DNA of 14,205 nucleotides, taken from the NCBI GenBank assembly GCA_000435755.1, contig FR889108.1, positions 41,954-56,158 on the forward strand, given 5' to 3'. The notes beneath the pieces are model-generated. The model did no database searches. It was given only the letters and a program-made list of their open reading frames with translations, and was not told the origin of the DNA. The DNA comes from Clostridium sp. CAG:508. GTDB taxonomy: Bacteria > Bacillota > Clostridia > TANB77 > CAG-508. Both the position numbers and the translations under genes were made by a program. This document shows, piece after piece, positions 1 through 5,873 of the stretch (positions are counted from its first letter, which is position 1; every line of letters begins with the position of its first letter).

Positions 1-1
1 A

Positions 2-896
2 AAAGTGAACTTAGAAAAATGTAATATATGTCCAAGAAATTGCCGGAGTAAATAGAACAAATGGAAAAACAGGATATTGCAGATGCAATGACAAAATAAA
101 GATTGCATTGGTTTCTACGCATAACTACGAAGAACCAAGTATAAGCGGTAAAAATGGCTCTGGAACAATATTTTTTAGCAACTGTAATTTAAATTGTATA
201 TATTGCCAAAACTATGAAATAAGTCAGCTTGGAAAAGGAAAAGATGTAACAGTAGAAGAACTTGCAAAAATAATCTTGAGACAACAAGCAAAAGGAGTAA
301 ATAATATAAATTTAGTTACGCCAACAATGTATGCTTACCAAATTATAGAAGCATTGAAAATAGCAAAAGCAAATGGCTTGCATATACCAGTTATATACAA
401 CACTAATGGATATGAAAATGTAGAAACTATAAAAATGTTAGCTGGATACATAGATGTGTATTTACCAGATTTAAAATATTACTCAAATGAACTAAGCACT
501 AAATATTCTAAAGCAGATAATTACTTTAAAATAGCAACCACAGCAATACAAGAAATGCAAAAACAAGTTGGAATGCCAGTATTTGATGAAGATGGTATAA
601 TACAAAGAGGTGTAATTATTAGACATTTGGTATTACCAAACCATATTCAAAATTCAAAACATATTTTAAAATGGATAAAAGAAAATATGCCTGAAGGCAC
701 ATATGTAAGTGTTATGGCACAATATTTTCCAACATATAAAGCGAAAGAAGATAGGTTATTAAATAGAAAGTTAAGCAAAAAAGAGTATAAAGAAATAGAA
801 AATTACTTATATACCTTAGAATTAGAAAATGGATATATACAAGAACTCGGAGAACATGAAGAAGAATATGTGCCTGACTTTAATATGCATATGTAA
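2..896 (+). CDS. Radical SAM protein, PflX-like (COG1313 type), 5' partial and frameshifted
   Basis: The product is a radical SAM enzyme related to pyruvate formate-lyase activating enzymes. The [4Fe-4S]/SAM motif CNLNCIYC is encoded at about 183-206. The intact frame runs from the TTG at 108 to the TAA at 894-896. Family members start with a Cys-rich segment resembling CxxCPRNCGVNR. Here CNICPRNC is read from 20-43 in one frame, and the continuation GVNRTNGKTGYCRC is read from 45 in the next frame, so one extra C near 43-44 splits the gene. The true start lies at GTG 5 or upstream of the window. No in-frame ATG lies before the SAM motif, so if the insertion is real the protein is probably not made; otherwise it is a sequencing or assembly error. 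The substrate is unknown, and no partner gene is visible beside it. Confidence 0.8.
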
Positions 897-951
897 TATT
901 ACAAAAACATTACAAAAAAATTAAGTTTGTATTACAACCACTTTTCCATAA

Positions 952-980
952 TTTACTTTTATGTTTAATTATGATATAAA
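952..980 (+). promoter_or_regulatory. Probable promoter of thyA-folA
   Basis: A -35-like TTTACT (952-957) is followed after 17 bp by TATAAA (975-980), preceded by TG to give an extended -10 (TGATATAAA). It lies 29 bp upstream of the thyA start. Such matches are easy to find in AT-rich DNA, so confidence is moderate. Confidence 0.45.
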
Positions 981-1009
981 AATATAAGTATATATTAGGA
1001 GGAAATATA

Positions 1010-1801
1010 ATGAGTAAATTTGATGATATTTATTTAGACATAGTAGATAAAATTCTAAAAGATGGCTATTATGACCAAAATAGAACAGGTGTAGCAACAT
1101 ATAAATTACCACACCAAATTATGCAATTCAACTTAGAAGAGGAATTTCCAATACTAACTACAAAGTTTGTAGCATTTAAAACAGCAGTAAAAGAACTATT
1201 ATGGATATTTCAAAAACAATCTAATAGTGTAGAAGAGTTAAAAGCAGAAAATGTGCACATTTGGGACGAATGGGAAATGGAAGATGGAACAATTGGTACA
1301 GCATATGGTTGGATAGTAAAAGAATTCCATCAAATAGATACGCTAATAGAACAACTAAAAACAAACCCACAAAATAGAAGGATGATTATAAACTTATGGC
1401 AAATTCCATATCTAGACACAGGTGCATTATATCCATGTGTATTTAATAGTTGTTGGGATGTAACAGATGGAAAATTAAATTGTATGTTGACAATTCGTTC
1501 AAATGACTTACCTTTAGGAAATCCATTTAATGTTGTGCAATATGCAGTATTAGTACATCTATTAGCACAAGTGACAGGATATAAACCAGGATTATTAACA
1601 GTTTGCATTAGTAATGCACATATTTATGAAAATCAAATAGAAGGAATGAAAGAACATTTATCAAGAAGAGACAAAGCATTACCAGCACCAAAATTATGGA
1701 TAAACCCAGAGATTAAGGACTTTTATAAATTTACAATAGATGATATCAAATTAGAAGGATATGAACATTTAGGAAAAATAGAAATGCCAGTATCTGTATA
1801 A
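1010..1801 (+). CDS. thyA: Thymidylate synthase ThyA
   Basis: This enzyme converts dUMP and 5,10-methylene-tetrahydrofolate to dTMP and dihydrofolate in the cytosol. The 263-aa length is normal for the family. Visible residues include the phosphate-binding Arg in NRTG (25-28), paired arginines R123-R124, the catalytic Cys in YPCVF (C143), RSNDLPLGNPFN (163-174) for dUMP binding, and H204/Y206 in NAHIY. Val follows the active-site Cys where many ThyA have His; I recall the same in the Bacillus subtilis-type enzyme. AGGAGG at 997-1002 supports the ATG start. folA follows after 13 bp, which makes metabolic sense because ThyA produces the dihydrofolate that FolA reduces. Confidence 0.97.
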   Translation: MSKFDDIYLDIVDKILKDGYYDQNRTGVATYKLPHQIMQFNLEEEFPILTTKFVAFKTAVKELLWIFQKQSNSVEELKAENVHIWDEWEMEDGTIGTAYGWIVKEFHQIDTLIEQLKTNPQNRRMIINLWQIPYLDTGALYPCVFNSCWDVTDGKLNCMLTIRSNDLPLGNPFNVVQYAVLVHLLAQVTGYKPGLLTVCISNAHIYENQIEGMKEHLSRRDKALPAPKLWINPEIKDFYKFTIDDIKLEGYEHLGKIEMPVSV

Positions 1802-1814
1802 AAAGGAGAAGGAT

Positions 1815-2303
1815 ATGTTAAGTATTATAGTAGCAATAGCAAATAATAATGTAATAGGAAAAGATAATAAACTAATATGGCATTTACCAGAAGATTTAAA
1901 AAGATTTAAAGCACTTACAACAGGTCATACCATAATTATGGGAAGAAAAACATTTGAATCTTTAGGTAGGGTGCTACCAAATAGAAAACATGTTATATTA
2001 TGTAATGATGCACAAATGAATATTGATGATGAAAATGTAGAGATATTATCAGATATAAGCCTATTAGATAAATACAAGAATTCAGAAGAAGAGAACTTTA
2101 TAATAGGTGGAGCAACTATATATAAATTGCTTATGCCATATGCAGATAAAATGTATATAACAAAAATAAATCAAGATTTTGAAGGAGATGTATATTTTCC
2201 AGAAATTAAAGATGAAGAATGGAAAGCTATTAAAGTAGAAAAAGGCTTAAAAAATGAGGCAAATCCATTTGATTATGAATATATAGACTATATTAGAAGA
2301 TAA
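1815..2303 (+). CDS. folA: Dihydrofolate reductase
   Basis: This enzyme reduces dihydrofolate to tetrahydrofolate with NADPH, completing the thymidylate cycle with the upstream ThyA. The 162-aa length is typical. Visible features are the N-terminal strand ending in NNVIGKDNKLIW, W22-x-LPED with the catalytic acid D27, GRKTFES (43-49) for cofactor binding, and the GGA turn (98-100) followed by Y103. The ribosome binding site AAGGAGAAGG lies between thyA's stop and the ATG. It is the last gene of the thyA-folA operon, and a long-stem terminator follows 13 bp after the stop. The gene is also often named dfrA. Confidence 0.97.
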   Translation: MLSIIVAIANNNVIGKDNKLIWHLPEDLKRFKALTTGHTIIMGRKTFESLGRVLPNRKHVILCNDAQMNIDDENVEILSDISLLDKYKNSEEENFIIGGATIYKLLMPYADKMYITKINQDFEGDVYFPEIKDEEWKAIKVEKGLKNEANPFDYEYIDYIRR

Positions 2304-2316
2304 AATAAATAATAGC

Positions 2317-2364
2317 TAACAACAAAAATTGCTAACCTATAACGGTTAGCAATTTTTGTTGTTA
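2317..2364. terminator. Bidirectional terminator between folA and the YgjP-type gene
   Basis: This is a perfect inverted repeat: a 20-bp arm at 2318-2337 (core ATTGCTAACC) pairs with 2344-2363 (core GGTTAGCAAT), plus one flanking T-A pair, around a 6-nt loop. The T-rich stretch lies inside each arm. It sits between convergent genes and can serve both strands. Confidence 0.85.
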
Positions 2365-2383
2365 AAAACTAATTAAGGTTATT

Positions 2384-3082
2384 TTAATATGACAAGCCTT
2401 TTAAAATATTTTCATATCTTTCATAACTTGGCATATATTTAGCAATTATTTTCCAAAAATTCTTTGTATGAATTTTGTATTTCATATGGCAGAATTCATG
2501 TAATACAATATAATCAATAACATTTCTATCATATTTAGCAATATTGTAATTTATAGATATTTTTTGTTCTTCACTAGAGAAATGTGCCATAATATTGTTA
2601 GCCATCTTTTTAACTTCATAATCTTCTGGTGCATAACCTAACAATAATCTTGTTTTTTCCATAGCTCTTTCAACTTCTTGTTCAGCAACCTTTTCATAAA
2701 GTTTATCAACTAATATTTTTAAAACTTGAGCAGTTTCTATTTTTTTGTATTTATTAGGAAGAACAACCTCAATAGTACGATTCACTAAATTGATACTAGG
2801 AGCATCTACACTTTTGTAATATAAACGTACTTGATGGCTTGCACCTAAAACTATAATATTTCCTTTATCAGAATATACCATATTTTGTTGTTGATATTCT
2901 TCTATTTTATTTAAAATCCATTGCTTTTTTTCTTCAATAACTGTTTGAATTTGTTTTCTAGAAAAATACCAAGGGGCATTAACTACAACCTCACCACCAT
3001 CTACTGAAACATAGCAGTTTGAACCGATTTCCTTGTTTACTGTATATGAAATTACATTACTTCTATTTTTAAAAATACTCAT
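2384..3082 (-). CDS. YgjP-like (DUF45) zinc metallopeptidase family protein
   Basis: This 232-aa protein has the YgjP/DUF45 layout: a variable N-terminal half and a C-terminal metalloprotease-like domain. HEFCH (195-199) is the HExxH zinc/catalytic motif, and H205 in IHTKNFW is the likely third ligand. The segment ending ERYENILKG is also typical of the family. The family's physiological substrate is poorly known; members often sit near restriction or DNA-processing genes, but nothing of that sort is visible here. On the minus strand GGAGG (3091-3095 complement) precedes the ATG. The gene stands alone, convergent with folA, under its own promoter. Confidence 0.88.
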   Translation of the reverse strand: MSIFKNRSNVISYTVNKEIGSNCYVSVDGGEVVVNAPWYFSRKQIQTVIEEKKQWILNKIEEYQQQNMVYSDKGNIIVLGASHQVRLYYKSVDAPSINLVNRTIEVVLPNKYKKIETAQVLKILVDKLYEKVAEQEVERAMEKTRLLLGYAPEDYEVKKMANNIMAHFSSEEQKISINYNIAKYDRNVIDYIVLHEFCHMKYKIHTKNFWKIIAKYMPSYERYENILKGLSY

Positions 3083-3133
3083 AATTAAAGCCTCCTAACA
3101 AAATAAATATTCTCCAAATCAATGTTCGTATAT

Positions 3134-3162
3134 AGTATACAAAAAGTTGTTCGGTTTGTCAA
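3134..3162 (-). promoter_or_regulatory. Near-consensus promoter of the YgjP-type gene, overlapped by a small palindrome
   Basis: On the minus strand, TTGACA (3162-3157) is followed by a 17-bp spacer and TATACT (3139-3134), an almost ideal vegetative promoter. The dyad GTATA-tag-TATAC (3128-3140) covers the -10 box and could be an operator. The leader to the start codon is about 45 nt. Confidence 0.75.
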
Positions 3163-3256
3163 GTAAATTTTGAAAAAAATTAAATTTTTTTGAAAAACAA
3201 AAATATGATAAAAATGAATATGATATACAAAAATTAATAATACTAAATTTATAAAA

Positions 3257-3301
3257 ACTATTTAAATGTATATGATTTTATGTTATACTTTAAATAGTAT
3301 A
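3257..3301 (+). promoter_or_regulatory. Toxin-antitoxin promoter embedded in an inverted repeat (putative operator)
   Basis: ACTATTTAAA (3257-3266) and TTTAAATAGT (3289-3298) form a perfect 10-bp inverted repeat with a 22-bp spacer, and TATA sits just inside each arm. The likely promoter (weak -35 TTTAAA 3261-3266, 17-bp spacer, extended -10 TGTTATACT at 3281-3289) lies between and within the arms. This is the arrangement expected for autorepression by an antitoxin or antitoxin-toxin complex; binding itself is inferred. Confidence 0.55.
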
Positions 3302-3319
3302 AAAAGTGAGGTGTTGAAG

Positions 3320-3559
3320 ATGCAACAGGTAACGAGTTTTCAAGAAATAGAAACATTTATTAATCAAAATGGAGAAATGGTAATTGGAAAAAATAGTAAA
3401 AACAACGTGATTATAATGAGTATGGAAGAGTACAGAAACAATGTCTTAAATAATGCGACAATAAAGAAACTGTTAAAATCAGAAGAAGATATTGAAAATG
3501 GCAGAACAAGAAAAGCAACAGAAGTTATAAAGGAGTTAAGAGCAAAGTATGGATTCTAA
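3320..3559 (+). CDS. Type II antitoxin, Phd/YefM-like
   Basis: This is a small protein (79 aa) with the features of a Phd/YefM antitoxin: an N-terminal DNA-binding fold starting VTSFQEIETFI, a central strand pattern NNVIIMSMEEY that matches the family's 'viMS.eeye' signature, and a charged C-terminal tail that would wrap the toxin. I chose ATG 3320 over the ATG at 3266 because GAGG (3308-3311) lies 8 nt before it and the longer start would place coding sequence over the promoter and operator. The toxin gene overlaps its end by 11 bp, the usual co-translated arrangement. Confidence 0.82.
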   Translation: MQQVTSFQEIETFINQNGEMVIGKNSKNNVIIMSMEEYRNNVLNNATIKKLLKSEEDIENGRTRKATEVIKELRAKYGF

Positions 3560-3872
3560 AAATGAATTATTTGAAGTTGAATTTACTGATAAATGTATAG
3601 AAGATATGGAAGAAATTTATGAGTATATTGCAAATAATTTAAAAGAAAATAATTCAGCAAAACGACTTATGACAGAAGTAATGGATAAGGTTTTGAACTT
3701 AAAAAATACACCGGAATTATATATGAAAATAGGTAAAAAAGATAAACTAAAAAGAGAATATTATAGAATGGTAGTAAAAAACTATATTATACTGTATACA
3801 GTAGATTTTGATAACAAAAAAGTATATATTTCCCAGATGATATATGGTAAAAGAAACTATTTAAAACAATAG
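3549..3872 (+). CDS. RelE/ParE-family toxin
   Basis: This 107-aa protein has the RelE/ParE pattern: an N-terminal strand (FEVEFTDKCIEDMEEI), helices spanning about 17-53, then the C-terminal sheet with REYYRMVVKNYIILYTVD and VYISQMIYGKRNYL. The latter holds the basic and aromatic residues typical of the 'R...Y.i.Y.v' core. Members either cleave ribosome-bound mRNA (RelE-like) or poison gyrase (ParE-like); the sequence alone does not settle which. AGGAG at 3531-3535 lies inside the antitoxin gene. The next gene, a thioredoxin reductase homologue, starts only 21 bp after the stop, so its transcription may depend partly on this operon. Confidence 0.85.
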   Translation: MDSKNELFEVEFTDKCIEDMEEIYEYIANNLKENNSAKRLMTEVMDKVLNLKNTPELYMKIGKKDKLKREYYRMVVKNYIILYTVDFDNKKVYISQMIYGKRNYLKQ

Positions 3873-3893
3873 AGAATAACAGGAGGAAGCAAA

Positions 3894-4736
3894 ATGTATG
3901 ATGTAATAGTAATTGGTAGTGGCCCAGCTGGAATTACAGCAGCAATTTATTCTAAAAGAAGAAACTTATCAATATTAGTAATATCAAAGGGAAATGGCAC
4001 ATTACAAAAAGCAGAAAAAATAGATAATTACTATGGATTTGAAAATGGAATATCTGGCAAAGAGTTATATGTAAACGGAATAAAACAAGCCAAGAATTTA
4101 GGTATAGATTTTATAGAAGACGAAGTAATAAATATTGAATATATAAATCAATTTACTATAGAAACTGTTAATTCAAAGTATGAAGCAAAAGCAGTAATCC
4201 TAGCTACAGGAGTAAGTAGAAATGTTCCAAACATAAAAGGAATAAAAGAATTTGAAGGAAAAGGTGTAAGCTATTGTGCGGTATGTGATTCTTTCTTTTA
4301 TAAAGGCAAAGATGTTGCAGTATTAGGAGACGGAAACTATGCTATACACGAGTTTGAAACATTAAAGCCAATTGCAAGTTCAGTAACTATACTTACAAAT
4401 GGAAATACTATGGTAGAAAACAGAGATAGCAGTATTGAAGTAAATAGCAAAAAAATACGAGAATTTAGAGGAGACACAAAGCTTGAAAAAGTTGAATTTG
4501 AAGACAATACAATACAAAATCTAAACGGAGTATTTATTGCAATGGGAACAGCTTCGAGCAGTGACCTAGCTAGAAAAATTGGGGCAAGAATTGAAAACAA
4601 TAATATTGTTGTAAATGAAAATATGGAAACTACAGTGCCAAGTTTATTTGCATGTGGAGACTGCACAGGTGGATTACTACAAATATCAAAAGCTGTATAT
4701 GAAGGTGCAAAGGCTGGTTTAGCTGTGTTAAAATAA
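3894..4736 (+). CDS. trxB: Thioredoxin reductase-like flavoprotein lacking the NADPH-phosphate motif (possibly ferredoxin-linked)
   Basis: This 280-aa FAD-dependent disulfide reductase presumably reduces the thioredoxin encoded next to it. Visible features are the FAD dinucleotide motif GSGPAG (8-13), the redox-active YCAVCD (C128, C131), and the second FAD motif ACGDCTGG (253-260). The pyridine-nucleotide domain is unusual: canonical GGG(D/N)SA is GDGNYA (145-150), and the HRRxxxR block that binds the NADPH 2'-phosphate is replaced by LTNGNTM. The protein is also about 30-40 aa shorter than standard NADPH enzymes. Clostridial ferredoxin-dependent flavin thioredoxin reductases likewise lack these NADPH determinants, so electron supply from ferredoxin is plausible but unproven. 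AGGAGG (3881-3886) supports the start. trxA begins 18 bp after the stop. Confidence 0.88.
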   Translation: MYDVIVIGSGPAGITAAIYSKRRNLSILVISKGNGTLQKAEKIDNYYGFENGISGKELYVNGIKQAKNLGIDFIEDEVINIEYINQFTIETVNSKYEAKAVILATGVSRNVPNIKGIKEFEGKGVSYCAVCDSFFYKGKDVAVLGDGNYAIHEFETLKPIASSVTILTNGNTMVENRDSSIEVNSKKIREFRGDTKLEKVEFEDNTIQNLNGVFIAMGTASSSDLARKIGARIENNNIVVNENMETTVPSLFACGDCTGGLLQISKAVYEGAKAGLAVLK

Positions 4737-4754
4737 ATTTTGGAGGTAAATAAA

Positions 4755-5063
4755 ATGAGTGTAACAGAATTAAACAAAGATAATTTTGAGAAAGAAGTGA
4801 TGGAGGCAAATGTACCAGTTTTAATAGATTTCTGGGCAAGTTGGTGTGGACCATGCAGAATGATGTCACCAGTAATAGACAAAATTGCAGAAGAAATGGG
4901 AGACAAATTAAAAGTATGCAAAGTAAATGTAGACGAAAACCATGAACTAGCAGAAAAATATGAAATAATGACAATTCCAGCATTTATAGTTATAAAAAAT
5001 GGTGCAGAAGCAGGCAGAACAATAGGAGTACAACCAAAAGAAGATATACTAAAACTTATATAA
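4755..5063 (+). CDS. trxA: Thioredoxin
   Basis: This 102-aa cytosolic thiol-disulfide carrier has the canonical WCGPC active site (residues 30-34), the buried Asp in LIDFW (D25) and the cis-proline in TIPAF (P75). The length is normal. I chose the ATG at 4755 rather than the in-frame TTG at 4740 because GGAGG (4742-4746) sits at the right distance before 4755 and would overlap a TTG start. It forms a pair with the upstream reductase gene, its probable electron donor. No convincing terminator directly follows; the next hairpins lie near 5509-5583. Confidence 0.97.
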   Translation: MSVTELNKDNFEKEVMEANVPVLIDFWASWCGPCRMMSPVIDKIAEEMGDKLKVCKVNVDENHELAEKYEIMTIPAFIVIKNGAEAGRTIGVQPKEDILKLI

Positions 5064-5107
5064 AATTTAGTTGAAATCTATTGCAAAATATAAAAAGTTA
5101 TATTATT

Positions 5108-5174
5108 ATAAATATAGTAAAGATCCAAAAGAAAAGTAAGAAAGAGGCACAAAATATGGAAAAAGCTAGAACCT
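5108..5174 (+). repeat. Direct repeat copy A (Rpn-gene 5' region)
   Basis: This is about 67 bp that recurs at 5383-5450 with a handful of substitutions and one indel. The last 36 bp (5139-5174 against 5415-5450) differ at one base. The repeat contains an AGAGG ribosome binding site and a start codon followed by codons for M-(E/K)-KART, so it is the upstream region plus N-terminus of a gene present twice. Confidence 0.85.
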
Positions 5175-5331
5175 CGTAGACGATGGAATTGAAGAAGGAA
5201 AAGCAAAGGGTGCAAGAGAAAAACAAATAGAAATAGCAAAGAGTATGCTAAAAGAAAATATGGATATTGAAATGATTATAAAGATTACAGGACTAACAAA
5301 ACAAGAAATAGAAAAATTGCAAGAAATGTAA
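5156..5331 (+). pseudogene. Remnant A of an Rpn-family (PD-(D/E)XK nuclease/'transposase') gene, internally deleted
   Basis: ATG 5156, with AGAGG 8 nt upstream, encodes MEKART then Ser and a TAG stop. Immediately downstream, in another frame, 5170-5331 is open and ends in the charged helical tail typical of Rpn/YhgA-like proteins: DDGIEEGKAKGAREKQIEIA, then KSMLKENMDIEMIIKITGL, then TKQEIEKLQEM before TAA. Full-length relatives carry a nuclease domain of roughly 200 or more residues between such ends, so this copy looks like a large internal deletion with a frame change. The tail has no obvious in-frame start of its own near its 5' end. The family assignment rests on recognising the N-terminal KARTF pattern and the tail, without a database check. 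Confidence 0.65.
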
Positions 5332-5382
5332 GAATAAAAAGATTAATCAAATCACTTGAAATTGTTTCGAAAGTAGTATAAG

Positions 5383-5450
5383 ATAAATACAGTAAAAATC
5401 TAAAGAAAAAGAGTAGAAAGAGGCACAAAATATGAAAAAAGCTAGAACCT
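5383..5450 (+). repeat. Direct repeat copy B (Rpn-gene 5' region)
   Basis: This is the second copy of the repeat at 5108-5174, 68 bp long. Position and orientation are the same relative to a start codon (ATG 5432), which points to a tandem duplication of an Rpn-type gene followed by decay, or two independent insertions. Confidence 0.85.
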
Positions 5451-5503
5451 TTGCAGGAGTAGAGAGAGAGAGAGAGAGAGAGAGCCACAACATTAACAAA
5501 TAA
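5432..5503 (+). pseudogene. Remnant B: 5' end of an Rpn-type gene running into an AG repeat
   Basis: ATG 5432, with AGAGG at a good distance, encodes MKKARTFAGV, matching remnant A and then continuing the KARTF pattern. It enters a run of alternating Glu-Arg codons from the (AG)12 tract, then stops at TAA 5501-5503. No nuclease domain follows. One extra AG unit would shift reading into a frame open to TAG 5568-5570, extending the peptide to about 46 residues. I regard it as a decayed fragment rather than a functional gene. Confidence 0.5.
5461..5484. repeat. (AG)12 dinucleotide microsatellite
   Basis: Twelve uninterrupted AG units are visible. Runs of this length are rare in bacterial chromosomes and mutable by slippage. 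It lies inside the reading frame of remnant B. Confidence 0.95.
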
Positions 5504-5508
5504 CAACC

Positions 5509-5526
5509 AAGCTAAGAAATTAGCTT
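5509..5526 (+). other. Small hairpin with GAAA loop
   Basis: AAGCTAA (5509-5515) pairs with TTAGCTT (5520-5526) around a GAAA tetraloop-like loop. It lies just upstream of a second GAAA-loop hairpin. It has no U-tract, so it is not a terminator by itself. Confidence 0.5.
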
Positions 5527-5540
5527 TATTAAGCATATTA

Positions 5541-5583
5541 AAGACAGATATTAAATATGAAAATATTTAGTACCTGTCTTTTT
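5541..5583 (+). terminator. Probable intrinsic terminator after the Rpn remnants
   Basis: The outer stem AAGACAG (5541-5547)/CTGTCTT (5574-5580) encloses an inner stem TAAATAT (5552-5558)/ATATTTA (5563-5569) with a GAAA loop, and five T residues (5579-5583) close it. It could end transcripts from trxBA and the remnants. Confidence 0.6.
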
Positions 5584-5622
5584 CGTGTCTTAAGAATGTT
5601 TTGGGAGAAGATAAATATACAA

Positions 5623-5710
5623 ATGCCTAGAAGTTTTGACGATTTGCACTGCATAGGAATTCTTGAAATCCGTTTTTGCTGTGCCCCGAAATAAAAGGAG
5701 GTCGATGTAA
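5623..5710. other. Unexplained GC-richer islet with nested dyad symmetry
   Basis: This block is roughly 40-45% GC by eye in surroundings of under 30%. GCACtGCA (5646-5653) pairs with TGCtGTGC (5677-5684) except one T-T mismatch, and inside it GGAaTTC-tt-GAAaTCC (5656-5671) is a near-perfect palindrome. On the plus strand, ATG 5623 opens a 23-codon frame ending at TAA 5692-5694, including LHCIGILEI and FCCAPK. It could be a structured RNA, a protein-binding site, a dispersed repeat, or a fragment of a transferred gene; I cannot assign it. Confidence 0.4.
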
Positions 5711-5840
5711 GACAGATTTTAATATTAAATATATGAATAAAAATGCAAAGTAATGTACTTGATAAATGTCAAATATTAGAACAGAGTACAAAAAACTAAA
5801 TGTATAATTTAGAAAATTTAAGAAATAAAAGGAAAGGAAT

Positions 5841-5861
5841 ATGATAAATAATATCATATAA
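5841..5861 (+). other. Possible six-codon leader ORF and dyad before the prepilin-like gene
   Basis: GGAAAGGA (5831-5838) is spaced for an ATG at 5841, not for the annotated start at 5874. The frame ATG 5841 to TAA 5859-5861 encodes MINNII. It coincides with the dyad TATGAT-aaataat-ATCATA. It may be a translational leader or chance. Confidence 0.25.
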
Positions 5862-5873
5862 AAGGTACAAAAA

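Noticed and set aside
3120..3160. CGAACA half-sites near the YgjP-gene promoter resembling a LexA/DinR box
   Set aside because: The two half-sites are direct rather than inverted and are separated by far more than the 4 bp of the CGAAC-N4-GTTCG consensus.
4337..4983. Long minus-strand ORFs across trxB and trxA
   Set aside because: They are low-complexity Leu/Ser/Phe-rich shadows of well-supported genes in the opposite frame and lack ribosome binding sites.
5656..5671. CodY-type box in GGAATTCTTGAAATCC
   Set aside because: The centre spacing (TTC-TT-GAA) does not fit the CodY consensus TTC-W-GAA, and the flanks disagree.
5700..5873. c-di-GMP riboswitch before the prepilin-like gene
   Set aside because: Such switches often control clostridial pilins, but I find none of the conserved GEMM core segments in this leader.
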